Origin: an uncultured Oscillospiraceae bacterium
Lineage (GTDB): Bacteria; Bacillota; Clostridia; Oscillospirales; Oscillospiraceae
Direction of reading: 5' to 3'
DNA: 64,000 nucleotides
NCBI GenBank assembly: GCA_910587255.1
Contig: CAJUKT010000102.1
Span: forward strand, 1-64,000
How positions within the stretch are numbered: position 1 is the stretch's first letter; every line of letters begins with the position of its first letter. Below the pieces are notes generated by a model, which saw only the letters and a list, made by a program, of their open reading frames with translations, ran no database searches and was not told where the DNA came from. Below are positions 25,198 to 33,922 of the stretch, piece by piece. The translations under genes and the position numbers were made by a program.

Positions 25198-25725
25198 ATG
25201 ATCATCTTCACGGCGCGTATACCAAAGAGACGGCTGCTGGCGGGGACCTCCGCCGCCCTGTGCTGCGTGTTCGCGGTCCTGGCCTTCGCCCTCACCCTGG
25301 GGGGGCGGGCGGTGGCCGCCTCAGCGGAGGTGAAGAACATCAAGGACAACGACGACCGCCTGGCTTATCTCAGCGGCCTGGGCTGGCAGACATCCTCCCA
25401 GCCCATCGCCACCGAGGAGCTGCTCATCCCCGAGGAATTTGACGAGAGCTATACCGGCTATCTCCAGCTTCAGGCGGACCAGGGGTTTGACCTCACCCAG
25501 TACAAGGGCAGGCGGGTGAAGCGCTACACCTACCAGCTCACCAACTACCCCTCCCAGGACGAGCCGGTGCAGATCTCCCTGCTCATCTACAAAAACCGGG
25601 TGGTGGGCGGCCAGATCCAATCCTCCTCCGGCAGCTTCCTCCACGGCCTCTCCCTGCCGGGGCCCGCCTCCGCGCAGCCATCGCCCGCCCCGTCCCAGAC
25701 GGCCTCCGGGCAAACCATCCGATAA
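25198..25725 (+). CDS. DUF4830 domain protein, membrane-anchored or secreted
   Basis: 175 residues. An N-terminal hydrophobic segment (about 12-40) is followed by the DUF4830 pattern: DRLAYLSGLGWQ, IPEEFDESYTGYLQLQ, QGFDLTQYKGRRVKRYTY and the C-terminal GGQIQS..FLHGL. The last ~25 residues are a Pro/Ser/Ala tail. The family is common in Oscillospiraceae and related Clostridia, and its function is unknown. It is a single gene, divergent from rsuA, with a possible mother-cell promoter and a strong bidirectional terminator. A role in sporulation would follow if the promoter is real (inference). Confidence 0.85.
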   Translation: MIIFTARIPKRRLLAGTSAALCCVFAVLAFALTLGGRAVAASAEVKNIKDNDDRLAYLSGLGWQTSSQPIATEELLIPEEFDESYTGYLQLQADQGFDLTQYKGRRVKRYTYQLTNYPSQDEPVQISLLIYKNRVVGGQIQSSSGSFLHGLSLPGPASAQPSPAPSQTASGQTIR

Positions 25726-25762
25726 AACAAGGGAGGCGCGTGAGCGCCTCTCCTGTTTTATC
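25721..25762. terminator. Bidirectional terminator between the DUF4830 gene and nagA
   Basis: Long arms (25721-25739 and 25744-25762) with A-rich and T-rich outer ends (GATAAAACA / TGTTTTATC) and a GTGA loop serve convergent genes on both strands. Confidence 0.88.
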
Positions 25763-25767
25763 GTGCG

Positions 25768-26886
25768 TTAAACCACCTGTTTCCCGTGGAAAAACACGTT
25801 CTTCACATTCAGCTCCCCGTCCAGCACTACCACATTGGCCCGCTTGCCCGGCTCCAGGCTGCCCACCCGGTCAAAGACGCCGATGGCCTGGGCGGAGTTC
25901 ACCGCCGCGGCCCGCACCGCGTCCGCCAGGGGGATGCCGAAGGAGACGGCGGTTTTCAGGCACGCCATCAGGTCGGTGACCGACCCGGCAATGGTGCCGT
26001 CCGCCAGGGTGGCCAGGGGGCCCTTCACAGTAACCTCCTGCCCGCCCAGGTCGTACTTCCCGTCGGTCATGCCGGCGGCCCGCATGGTGTCCGAGATGAG
26101 CACCACCCGGTCCGGCCCGAACATTTTGAACACCGCCCGGACCACGCTGGGATGGATGTGGATGCCGTCGCAGATCAGCTCCACCCGGCTCCAGGGGGAA
26201 TCCAGCGCCGCGCCCACCACGCCGGGGGCCCGGTGGGTGAAGTTCGGCATGGCGTTAAACAGGTGGGTGACCTGCCGCGCCCCCCGGCGGAACGCCTCCA
26301 GGGCGGTGTCATAGTCTGCGGTGGTGTGGGCCACCGCCACATTCACGTCCTCGGCCACCTGGCTGATAAACTCCATGGCGCCTGGCTCCTCCGGGGCCAC
26401 GGACACCAGCTTCACCAGCCCTTCGGCGGCGTCCATCAGCCGGCGCAGCATGGCCGCGTCGGGGGCGTGGAGCCAGTCGCCGTTCTGGGCCCCCCGTTTC
26501 GCATAGGACAGGAACGGCCCCTCCAGGTTGACGCCCACCAGGTCCGCGCCGGGGCGGTTCTCCCGGCGGTGGGCGGCGGCGGTCCTGCACACCTTCAGCA
26601 GCCGGTCCTCCAGCAGGGTCATTCCCGCCGGGCAGATCTGGGTCACGCCCCGGCTCAGCTCATACTCCGCCATGGCCTGGAGGCCGTCCGGGTCGCCGTC
26701 GGACAGGTCAGCCCCCACGCAGCCGTGGAAATGCACGTCGGTGAGGCCGGGAATCACCCAGCAGCCCGCCGCGTCATAGGTCTTACCGTCCCGGCTGTCC
26801 GGGGTGAGCAGGGAGCCGTCAAAGCAGACATCCCGCTCCACAAAGCCCTTTTGCAGGTCGAATACCTTTCCGCCTGTGATTTTCAT
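25768..26886 (-). CDS. nagA: N-acetylglucosamine-6-phosphate deacetylase
   Basis: 372 residues, usual length. It converts GlcNAc-6-P to GlcN-6-P plus acetate. Visible motifs are the metal-site DVHFHGCVG, GVNLEGPFLS (catalytic-site Glu), VAHTTADYD, VTHLFNAMPNFTHR, CDGIHIHP and ISDTMRAAG with the catalytic Asp. It starts 10 bp after nagB and ends at a bidirectional terminator. With nagB it feeds amino sugars into glycolysis. Confidence 0.96.
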   Translation of the reverse strand: MKITGGKVFDLQKGFVERDVCFDGSLLTPDSRDGKTYDAAGCWVIPGLTDVHFHGCVGADLSDGDPDGLQAMAEYELSRGVTQICPAGMTLLEDRLLKVCRTAAAHRRENRPGADLVGVNLEGPFLSYAKRGAQNGDWLHAPDAAMLRRLMDAAEGLVKLVSVAPEEPGAMEFISQVAEDVNVAVAHTTADYDTALEAFRRGARQVTHLFNAMPNFTHRAPGVVGAALDSPWSRVELICDGIHIHPSVVRAVFKMFGPDRVVLISDTMRAAGMTDGKYDLGGQEVTVKGPLATLADGTIAGSVTDLMACLKTAVSFGIPLADAVRAAAVNSAQAIGVFDRVGSLEPGKRANVVVLDGELNVKNVFFHGKQVV

Positions 26887-26896
26887 ATGCCGTCCC

Positions 26897-27625
26897 TCAC
26901 TTGAGGCCGCTCAGCGCCGCCTCGTCGCCGATGATGGTGACGTTGGGGTGGAGCTGAAGGATGGAGGCGGGCACCTCCGGGGTGACGGGGCCGTTCACAG
27001 TTTTGCGCACCGCCTCCGCCTTGTCCGCACCGCTGGCCACCACCAGGATGCTGCGCGCGTGCATGATGGTGCCGATGCCCATGGTCAGGGCCCGGCGGGG
27101 CACGTCCCCGGCGCTGTCGAAGAACCGGGCGTTGGCCTCAATGGTGCTCTGGGTCAGCTCCACCAGATGGGTGGTTACCGGGAACTCGGCGCAGGGCTCG
27201 TTGAAGCCGATGTGGCCGTTCCGGCCCAGGCCCAGCAGCTGCAGGTCGGCGTAGCCCAGCGCCCGCACCACGTCCTCATAGCGGGCGCACTCCGCCGCCG
27301 CGTCGGCAGCCAAGCCGTTGGGCACGTTGGTGTTTTCAGGCACGATGTCCACATGGTCGAACAGGTTGTGCTGCATGAAATAGCGGTAGCTCTGGTCGTG
27401 GGTGGGGGCCAGGCCCACATACTCGTCCAGATTCACCGAGCGCACCTGGGCAAAGCTCAAATCCCCCCGCTTGTGCCACTCCACCAGCTGCCGGTACGCC
27501 CCGATGGGGGTGGAGCCGGTCGCCAGGCCCAGCACACACTCCGGCTTGGACACCACCTGGGCCGCGATGACGGCGGCCGCCCGGCGGCTCATGGCGTTAT
27601 AGTCCTTCTCACAATAGATTCGCAT
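26897..27625 (-). CDS. nagB: Glucosamine-6-phosphate deaminase
   Basis: 242 residues from ATG 27625 (GGAGGG seven bases upstream). It converts GlcN-6-P to fructose-6-P and ammonia. Motifs include LGLATGSTPIGAYRQL, SVNLDEYVGL, HNLFDHVDI and LGLGRNGHIGFNEP. Cotranscribed with nagA downstream; a consensus promoter lies about 100 bp upstream, separated from rpiR. Confidence 0.96.
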   Translation of the reverse strand: MRIYCEKDYNAMSRRAAAVIAAQVVSKPECVLGLATGSTPIGAYRQLVEWHKRGDLSFAQVRSVNLDEYVGLAPTHDQSYRYFMQHNLFDHVDIVPENTNVPNGLAADAAAECARYEDVVRALGYADLQLLGLGRNGHIGFNEPCAEFPVTTHLVELTQSTIEANARFFDSAGDVPRRALTMGIGTIMHARSILVVASGADKAEAVRKTVNGPVTPEVPASILQLHPNVTIIGDEAALSGLK

Positions 27626-27726
27626 GGCAATACCCTCCGACATAAATTTTTAGTTGGACGGCGGCTTTCCAGGCGCTGTACCGTCTCATCGTCAATGCCC
27701 CGCTTGATCGCGCCGCATTACAACCA

Positions 27727-27755
27727 ATTGTATAGTTCCCGGCTCTGTTTGTCAA
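27727..27755 (-). promoter_or_regulatory. Consensus promoter of nagBA
   Basis: On the minus strand TTGACA (27750-27755), 17 bp, TACAAT (27727-27732). Just upstream, TGAAACTTTTTTC (about 27791-27803) resembles the GAAA/TTTC elements in front of rpiR. Confidence 0.75.
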
Positions 27756-27811
27756 CACAAAGCGAAAATGATTTTTTACGGATTTTGTAAAATGAAACTT
27801 TTTTCCGGCCT

Positions 27812-28666
27812 TTACAAGTGCTTGTCCGCCAGGGCGTCGGCCACCATCCTGCGCCGCTCCCGGCAGCCCTCCATATCCCGGCGGCACATCTCGTTGAACA
27901 GCACGTCGGTGAGGTAGAGCTGCCCCATGCGCGCGGCGATGGAACCCATCTGGAGCGGCCCCTCCTTGGCGCCGCACTCCAGCACGATGTCGGCCAGCGC
28001 CGCCCCGGGGGATTTGGGAAAGCGGGTGATGAGCACCGTGCCCGCCCCCCGCTCCCGGGCCAGCTTCATCAGCTCCACCATATCCCGGGTGGAGCCGGAA
28101 TAGGAGAAGTAGAGCACCGCGTCCCGGCTGGTGAGCATGGCGGCCCGGATAGCCTGGTGGTGGGAGTCCTCCACAGCGTAAAAGTTGGGCAGGGCGGTGG
28201 AGAACAGGTGGGCCGCCTCCGTGGCCAGGATCATGGAGCCGCCCAGCCCCATGCACAGCACCTGATCCGCCCCCAGCAGCAGATCCGCCGCGGCGGTGAT
28301 GGCAGCGGGGTCAATCATGGCCAGGGTCTGGGTGATGGCGTCCACATCCGCCGCGCAGATTTTCCGGCACATCTCCCCCACATTGTCCTCCGCCAGAATC
28401 TCCCCGTACAGAGGGTTGACCGGCCGCTGCCCCGCGCTGGCCCCCGCCACCGCCAGCTTGAACGCGCTGTAGCCCCGGTAGCCCAGGCGGCGGCAGAACC
28501 GGGACACCGTGGCCTCCGCCACCTCCGCCACCTCTGCCAGCTCGGAGATGGACATATACTGGCAGTCCTGCCGCTGGGAGAGGATGTAGTCCGCAATCTT
28601 CTTCTCCGCGCCGGTGAGCTGGTAATACTCCCGGTTGATTTTTGTGAATACATTTCCGTAAGACAT
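27812..28666 (-). CDS. RpiR/MurR-family regulator with SIS domain
   Basis: 284 residues. The N-terminal HTH (about 1-77: SISELAEVAEVAEATVSRFCRRLGYRGYSAFK) and the C-terminal SIS sugar-phosphate-binding domain (about 110-260: GLGGSMILATEAAH, FSYSGSTRDMVELM) are both complete. Upstream of nagB on the same strand, it is likely to control amino-sugar use in response to a sugar phosphate such as GlcN-6-P (inference). GGAAAGGAGG lies before the ATG. The upstream region holds a promoter and repeated GAAA/TTTC sites. Confidence 0.92.
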   Translation of the reverse strand: MSYGNVFTKINREYYQLTGAEKKIADYILSQRQDCQYMSISELAEVAEVAEATVSRFCRRLGYRGYSAFKLAVAGASAGQRPVNPLYGEILAEDNVGEMCRKICAADVDAITQTLAMIDPAAITAAADLLLGADQVLCMGLGGSMILATEAAHLFSTALPNFYAVEDSHHQAIRAAMLTSRDAVLYFSYSGSTRDMVELMKLARERGAGTVLITRFPKSPGAALADIVLECGAKEGPLQMGSIAARMGQLYLTDVLFNEMCRRDMEGCRERRRMVADALADKHL

Positions 28667-28730
28667 AGTTCCTCCTTTCCGCCCGTCCCGGCGGGCTTTT
28701 TCCGCAGCTCCCCGTGTCCGAGGACTGGTT

Positions 28731-28772
28731 TATGATATCTTCATCATATCCTGTCCCCACGGATTCCGTCAA
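28731..28772 (-). promoter_or_regulatory. rpiR promoter with overlapping inverted repeat
   Basis: On the minus strand TTGACG (28767-28772), 18 bp, TATGAT (28743-28748). The -10 box is one arm of a perfect repeat (TATGAT, 6 bp, ATCATA; 28731-28748), a good place for a repressor. Confidence 0.55.
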
Positions 28773-28917
28773 GAGAAAGAGGAAAATTTGTTTCACAAAA
28801 ATGCAAATTTTTTTGAGCGCCTCCAGCATTCGGCAAAATTTTTCCGCCAATGTCCGTCATTTCTGCCAATCGTATACAAAAAATGGTGAAAATTTGTTTC
28901 TTGCCGGCGGACCGCCC

Positions 28918-31482
28918 CTATCCGCCGATGATCCGGCGGATGTCCTCCTCCGCCTGCCTCAGCTCAAACTCCAGTTCCGCCGCGGACATGCGCACCGCCC
29001 CGTGCCCCAAAATGATCATCTGCTCCAGCCCGTCGGAGGTGGCCACCCGGACCCGGTGCTCCCGTCTCTCCTTCGACAGGGAGTAGGTGGTCTTTTCGAT
29101 ATACATGTCCGCCGTCTCCGCCTCTTTGGTGTATACCACCCACAGGTCCCCCAGCCGCTCCACGCTGCCCGGGTTCCCCTTCACCTTGTAGGCATCGAAC
29201 ACCACGATGACCTTGCAGCGCTTCCACCCCTGATAGTTGCGCAGCCGGCCGGTGAGCCGTTCCCGGGCGCTGTCCAGGTCCTCCCTGGCCAGGGCGCGCA
29301 GCTCGTCCACGCCATGGATGATGTTATAGCCGTCCACCAGCAGATAATCATCCCCGTCCCGGACCTTCAGCCCCTTCCAGGGCTTAGGCTTGGGCGGGGC
29401 GCTCCTCTGCACCGGGCGGAAGGCGTGGGGCTGCTTCACCGGGCCGTAGGCCCGCTGAAAAATGGCCTCCAGCTCGCGGTCCAGCGCCGCCCTTGACTCA
29501 TAGCTCATAGTCTCCCGGCGGACCGGGGCGGCCTCCTGCGCGGGCTCCGCCCCGGCTGGCCGCCAGCCGCTGTCCAGGTGCATGTGCTCCCGCACCTGAT
29601 CCCAGGGCACGTTGAACCCCGCCCCGTGGGCGCAGAACACCGACCCGGCGGGGTTGTCCACATCCCGCTCGGGGTCGTAGCCGGCGGCGTCAATAACGGC
29701 TTCGGCGTTGTGGCAGGGGCGGTAGCCCTCCACCGTGCAGGACAGCCGCCCCCGCCCCCCGGTGTAAGCCGCCACCTGGGTCCAGTAGCCCCCCAGCTCA
29801 GACACGGGGACGCTGCCGGTGAGCACCGCCCCCTCCCCCTGCTGCTGCGGGGGCTGGAGCTCCGCCCCCATCCGCTGCAAATCCGTCATAGCCCGCCCCA
29901 TGCTCCCCGCGGGCGCCTCCAGCCGGAAGGAATACCAGGGCTCCAGCAGCACGCTCCTGGCGCCCATCAGCCCCTGACGCACCGCCCGGTAGGTGGCCTG
30001 GCGGAAGTCGCCCCCCTCGGTGTGCTTCAGGTGGGCCCGCCCGGTGAGCAGGGTGATCCTCATATCGGTGATGGGCGCGCCGGTGAGGACGCCCAGATGG
30101 GTTTTTTCCATCAGGTGGGTCAAAATGAGCCGCTGCCAGTTCCGGTCCAGCACGTTTTCCGAACAGGCGGTGTCCAGCGCCAGCCCCGCCCCCCGCTCCA
30201 GCGGCTCCAGCAGCAGGTGCACCTCGGCATAGTGGCGCAGGGGCTCGAAATGGCCCACCCCCTCCGCCGGGGCGGCGATGGTCTCCAGGTAGACCACGCG
30301 GCCCGGGCCGAAGGATACCCGCGTCCCGAACCGCCGCTCCAGCAGCCGGGAGAGCACCTCCAGCTGCACCTCCCCCATGAGCCGCAGCCGGATCTCCCCC
30401 AGCCCCTCGTTCCACTCCACCTGGAGCTGTGGGTCCTCCTCCTCCAAAATCCGCAGCTGGGCCAGCAGGGTGTGGGCGTCCCCTCCCGCCGGGGGCAGCA
30501 CCTGATAGGCCAGCACCGGCTCCAGCTCCGGCCCCGCCCAATCCTCTTCCGCGCCCAGGCCCTGGCCCGCCCGGGTGCGGGTCAGGCCGGCGGCGGCGCA
30601 CACCGTCCCCGCCGGGGCCTCGCCGGCGGGGGTGAATTTGGCGCCCGAGTAGAGGCGCAGCTGGGCCGCCTTCTCCTCCCAGTCCGGCCCCTTCACCACA
30701 TCCCGAACCTTCAGCGCGCCCCCGGTAATTTTCAGCCAGGTGAGCCGCTCCCCCTTGTCGTCCCGGGAAATTTTGAACACCCGGGCGGCAAACTGCGCCG
30801 GCCAGTCCGGCTCCAGGGCGTACCGCGCCAGGCCGTCCAGCAGCGCGTCCACCCCCTCCACCCGCAGCGCCGCGCCGAAAAAGCAGGGGAACAGCCTACG
30901 CTCCACAATCAGGGCGGACAGGTCCGCGTCATCCAGCTCCCCCGCCTCCAGGTAGCGCTCCATCAGCGCCTCATCGCACAAAGCGGCGTGCTCCAGCACG
31001 TCCTCCCACGGGCCGGAAAAGTCGGCGCAGCCGTCGCTCAGCCGCGCCCGGAGCTGGCCGAGCAGCCTATCCCGCTCCGTGCCCGGCTGATCCATCTTGT
31101 TGATGAAGAGGAAGGTGGGGATATGGTGGCGCTCCAGCAGCTTCCACAGGGTCTCGGTGTGCCCCTGCACCCCGTCCGCACCGCTGACCAGCAGCACCGC
31201 GCAGTCCATCACCTGCACCGCCCGCTCCGTCTCGGCGGAGAAGTCCACGTGGCCCGGGGTGTCCAGCAGGGTGAACTCCCACTCCCCCCAGCACAGCCGG
31301 GCCTGCTTGGAGAAGATGGTGATGCCCCGCTCCCGCTCCTGCTCCTCGGTATCCAAAAAGGCGTCGCCGTGGTCCACCCGGCCCAGCCTGCGCACCGCCC
31401 CGGCGCGGTACAGCATCGCCTCGGACAGGGTGGTTTTGCCCGAGTCCACATGGGCCAGCATCCCGATGGTCAGCCGCTTCAT
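28918..31482 (-). CDS. TetM/EF-G-like ribosomal GTPase fused to a YacP/Rae1-type NYN nuclease domain
   Basis: 854 residues. Residues 1-~640 are a complete EF-G-like GTPase of the TetM/TetO type: G1 AHVDSGKTT (10-18), switch GITI, DTPGHVDF, NKMD, then EF-G domains II-V. After a linker rich in Pro and charged residues, ~713-845 form a NYN domain of the YacP/Rae1 family. It begins LLVDGYNIIHG and keeps the acidic residues (Asp717, Asp763, ETAD near 789-792, TSDG near 816). Rae1 of Bacillus cuts mRNA in the ribosomal A site, the same place that TetM-type factors enter, so the fusion makes mechanistic sense. Drug resistance is not implied. It lies 37 bp after recG on the same strand. Confidence 0.93.
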   Translation of the reverse strand: MKRLTIGMLAHVDSGKTTLSEAMLYRAGAVRRLGRVDHGDAFLDTEEQERERGITIFSKQARLCWGEWEFTLLDTPGHVDFSAETERAVQVMDCAVLLVSGADGVQGHTETLWKLLERHHIPTFLFINKMDQPGTERDRLLGQLRARLSDGCADFSGPWEDVLEHAALCDEALMERYLEAGELDDADLSALIVERRLFPCFFGAALRVEGVDALLDGLARYALEPDWPAQFAARVFKISRDDKGERLTWLKITGGALKVRDVVKGPDWEEKAAQLRLYSGAKFTPAGEAPAGTVCAAAGLTRTRAGQGLGAEEDWAGPELEPVLAYQVLPPAGGDAHTLLAQLRILEEEDPQLQVEWNEGLGEIRLRLMGEVQLEVLSRLLERRFGTRVSFGPGRVVYLETIAAPAEGVGHFEPLRHYAEVHLLLEPLERGAGLALDTACSENVLDRNWQRLILTHLMEKTHLGVLTGAPITDMRITLLTGRAHLKHTEGGDFRQATYRAVRQGLMGARSVLLEPWYSFRLEAPAGSMGRAMTDLQRMGAELQPPQQQGEGAVLTGSVPVSELGGYWTQVAAYTGGRGRLSCTVEGYRPCHNAEAVIDAAGYDPERDVDNPAGSVFCAHGAGFNVPWDQVREHMHLDSGWRPAGAEPAQEAAPVRRETMSYESRAALDRELEAIFQRAYGPVKQPHAFRPVQRSAPPKPKPWKGLKVRDGDDYLLVDGYNIIHGVDELRALAREDLDSARERLTGRLRNYQGWKRCKVIVVFDAYKVKGNPGSVERLGDLWVVYTKEAETADMYIEKTTYSLSKERREHRVRVATSDGLEQMIILGHGAVRMSAAELEFELRQAEEDIRRIIGG

Positions 31483-31519
31483 CTCGCATTCTCCTCACGG
31501 CGGTCTGTCCGCCTGTTTC

Positions 31520-33592
31520 TCAATTGAACAGCTCCGCGTTGTCCTGGAACAGCTCCCGCACCTTTTTGCGCAGCAGGCGGTGGGCGGGCCGCTTCAGCTC
31601 CGGGTCGGCGGCCACAAGGGCCTGGGCCGCCTCCCGCGCCTCTTTCAGAAGCTCCATGTCGGCGGCGAAGTCCGCCACCTTCAGCTGGGGCAGGCCGTGC
31701 TGGCGCTTGCCGAAGAAGTCGCCGGGGCCCCGCAGGCGCAGATCCTCCTCGGCAATCTGGAAGCCGTCATTGGTGGCGCACAGCGCCCGCAGCCGCTCCC
31801 GCGCCGTCTCGCCGCGGCTGGCGGTGACCAGCACGCAGTAGCTTTTGTGCTTCCCACGGCCCACCCGGCCCCGGAGCTGATGGAGCTGGCTCAGGCCGAA
31901 GCGCTCCGCGTTCTCAATGACCATGAGCGAGGCGTTGGGCACGTCCACCCCCACCTCGATGACGGTGGTGGACACCAGCACATCCAGCTCCCCCCGGTGG
32001 AAGGCGCCCATCACGTCCTCCTTCTCCCGGGCCTTCATCCTGCCGTGGACAAAGCCCACCCGCAGCTCGGGGAACACCCGCTCCCGCAGCTCCCCGGCGT
32101 AGGCGGTCACCGCCTTCAAATCCATGCCGGGGCCGTCCTCCCAGCCGCCGTTCTCCTCCACCGCCGGGCACACGATATACACCTGCCGCCCCTCGCTTAC
32201 CTGCTTGCGGACAAAGCCGTACATCCGCGCCCGCTTGTCCTCCCCCACCAGGAAGGTGTCCACCGGGGTGCGGCCCGGCGGCAGCTCGTCCATGACGGAC
32301 ACATCCAAATCGCCATAGATGATCAGGGCCAGGGTCCGGGGGATGGGGGTGGCGGACATAACCAGGATATGGGGAGGAACCGCTCCCCCTTTTTCCGCCA
32401 GCGCCCCCCGCTGGGCCACGCCGAAGCGGTGCTGCTCGTCGGCGATGACCAGCCCCAGCGCATGGTACTCCACCCCCTGGGAGAACAGGGCGTGGGTTCC
32501 CACAACAAGGTCGGTCTCCCCCGCCGCCAGGGCGGACAGCAGCGCCTTTTTCTCCCTCCCCTTCACTGAGCCGGTGAGCAGGGCCACCCGCACCCCGGCG
32601 GGGGCCAGCAGGGCTTCCATGGTCCGGGCGTGCTGCTCCGCCAGCAGCTCGGTGGGCGCCATAAGGGCGCACTGCGCCCCGTTTTTCACCGCCGCCCAGG
32701 CCCCGAAGGCGGCCACCGCCGTCTTTCCAGAGCCCACGTCCCCCTGCACCAGCCGGTTCATGGCCCTGCCCGAGCGCAGGTCGGCGGCGATGTCCTCCAT
32801 GGCCCGGCGCTGCGCCCCGGTGGGCGGGAAGGGGAGCAGCGCCGCGAACTTCTCCACGTCCCCCTCCATCACCCGGCCCGCCCCCGCCGCGCGCCGGTCC
32901 TTGAGCTGGGCCAGGCCGCAGGTGAGGACGAACAGCTCCTCGAACACCAGCCGCCGCCGGGCGATGGCCAGCGCCTCATAATCGTCGGGGTAGTGGATGT
33001 TTTTCCGGGCAAACTGGGTTTGACATAGTTTGTGCTCCCTGCGCAGCCCGGCGGGCAGGATCTCAGGCAGGCCGTCCAGGCAGCTGTCCGCCGCCCGGCG
33101 GGTGAGCCCGGCCATCAGGTTGTTGGAGATGCCCGCCGTCAGCGGGTATACCGGCATGATCAGCCCGGTGGTCCGGGCCGTCCCCTCCCGCTCGAACACC
33201 GGGTTGGTCATTAAAAACAGGTTCCCCTGCCGCTCCACCGTGCCGAAAAAGATATAGCTCTCCCCCCGGCGGACCGCCTCCCGAATGTAATCCTGATTAA
33301 AAAAGGTGATGTGCACCGTGCCGGTCTCATCCACCCCTTTCACCTTCACCAGGGACAGCCCCCGGCGGATATAGCTCACCCGGGGCGTCTCCGCGACGAC
33401 GGCGCACACGCAGCAGGGCCGGTCCTGGGGGGCGTCCCTCAGGGCATAGCACTCCCGCCGGTCCTCATACCGCTGTGGCAGATGGTTGAGCACGTCTCCC
33501 AAGGTGCGCAGGCCCAGCTTCTCCAGTTTTTTCCCCCTGGCGGGGCCCACCCCCGGCAGGTCGGTCAGGGCGGTCTCTCGGCTCAGCGGCAT
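31520..33592 (-). CDS. recG: ATP-dependent DNA helicase RecG
   Basis: 690 residues, normal length. The N-terminal wedge/OB domain (LTDLPGVGPARGKKLEKLG, DETGTVHITFFNQDYI) is followed by superfamily 2 helicase motifs: QGDVGSGKTAVA (I), DEQHRFGV (II), SATPIPRTL (III), and the C-terminal HGRMK, VIEVGVDVPNA and LHQLRGRVGRG. It remodels stalled replication forks and branch-migrates junctions. It is the first gene of a pair with the TetM-like/NYN gene. Confidence 0.97.
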   Translation of the reverse strand: MPLSRETALTDLPGVGPARGKKLEKLGLRTLGDVLNHLPQRYEDRRECYALRDAPQDRPCCVCAVVAETPRVSYIRRGLSLVKVKGVDETGTVHITFFNQDYIREAVRRGESYIFFGTVERQGNLFLMTNPVFEREGTARTTGLIMPVYPLTAGISNNLMAGLTRRAADSCLDGLPEILPAGLRREHKLCQTQFARKNIHYPDDYEALAIARRRLVFEELFVLTCGLAQLKDRRAAGAGRVMEGDVEKFAALLPFPPTGAQRRAMEDIAADLRSGRAMNRLVQGDVGSGKTAVAAFGAWAAVKNGAQCALMAPTELLAEQHARTMEALLAPAGVRVALLTGSVKGREKKALLSALAAGETDLVVGTHALFSQGVEYHALGLVIADEQHRFGVAQRGALAEKGGAVPPHILVMSATPIPRTLALIIYGDLDVSVMDELPPGRTPVDTFLVGEDKRARMYGFVRKQVSEGRQVYIVCPAVEENGGWEDGPGMDLKAVTAYAGELRERVFPELRVGFVHGRMKAREKEDVMGAFHRGELDVLVSTTVIEVGVDVPNASLMVIENAERFGLSQLHQLRGRVGRGKHKSYCVLVTASRGETARERLRALCATNDGFQIAEEDLRLRGPGDFFGKRQHGLPQLKVADFAADMELLKEAREAAQALVAADPELKRPAHRLLRKKVRELFQDNAELFN

Positions 33593-33635
33593 TTTCCCAC
33601 CTTCTTTTCACGCCGCGCTTCAGATGGCTTGGGCT

Positions 33636-33787
33636 CTGCTTGAACATTGACGGTGTGCCCGGCGGCGAGGGGTTTTTCGCCGGACAGGGCGGCTTGACGC
33701 GGAAACACGTTGCGCATTTCAAGTCAAATCAACGTCATATGGCGGAAAAAGGTCCGCCGCTTGGGCATGGCGGCAATGTTCAAGCAG
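33636..33787. repeat. MITE-like element with imperfect terminal inverted repeats
   Basis: CTGCTTGAACATTG (33636-33649) recurs inverted at 33774-33787. The similarity continues inwards for about 45-50 bp with mismatches (TGCCC, GCGGCG, TTTTTC-GCC). The 152-bp unit has no coding frame. It fills much of the gap between recG and the divergent M23 gene, the rest of which shows no gene. Confidence 0.5.
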
Positions 33788-33875
33788 GCCCCAGGGCAAG
33801 TATCTAAAACTCTGCTTACTATACCACACATCCCCCGTCGAAAACAATCCCTCCGGGATTTTTCCGCCCTGTCTG

Positions 33876-33905
33876 GTATAAATTGTAACGCCTCCGTCCA
33901 CAATA
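33876..33905 (+). promoter_or_regulatory. Possible forespore-type promoter of the M23 gene
   Basis: GTATA (33876-33880), 18 bp, CACAATA (33899-33905) resembles the sigma-G pattern (GHATR, 18 bp, CATNHTA) with one mismatch. The start it predicts falls almost on the ribosome site, and TATAAA at 33877-33882 could instead be a vegetative -10, so this is tentative. Confidence 0.25.
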
Positions 33906-33922
33906 GGGCCGGAGGTGTTGTT

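Noticed and set aside
28918..31482. Calling the TetM-like gene a tetracycline resistance gene
   Set aside because: It belongs to the wider EF-G-like group, carries a nuclease domain, sits beside recG with host codon use and no mobile-element signs. Resistance cannot be claimed from sequence alone.
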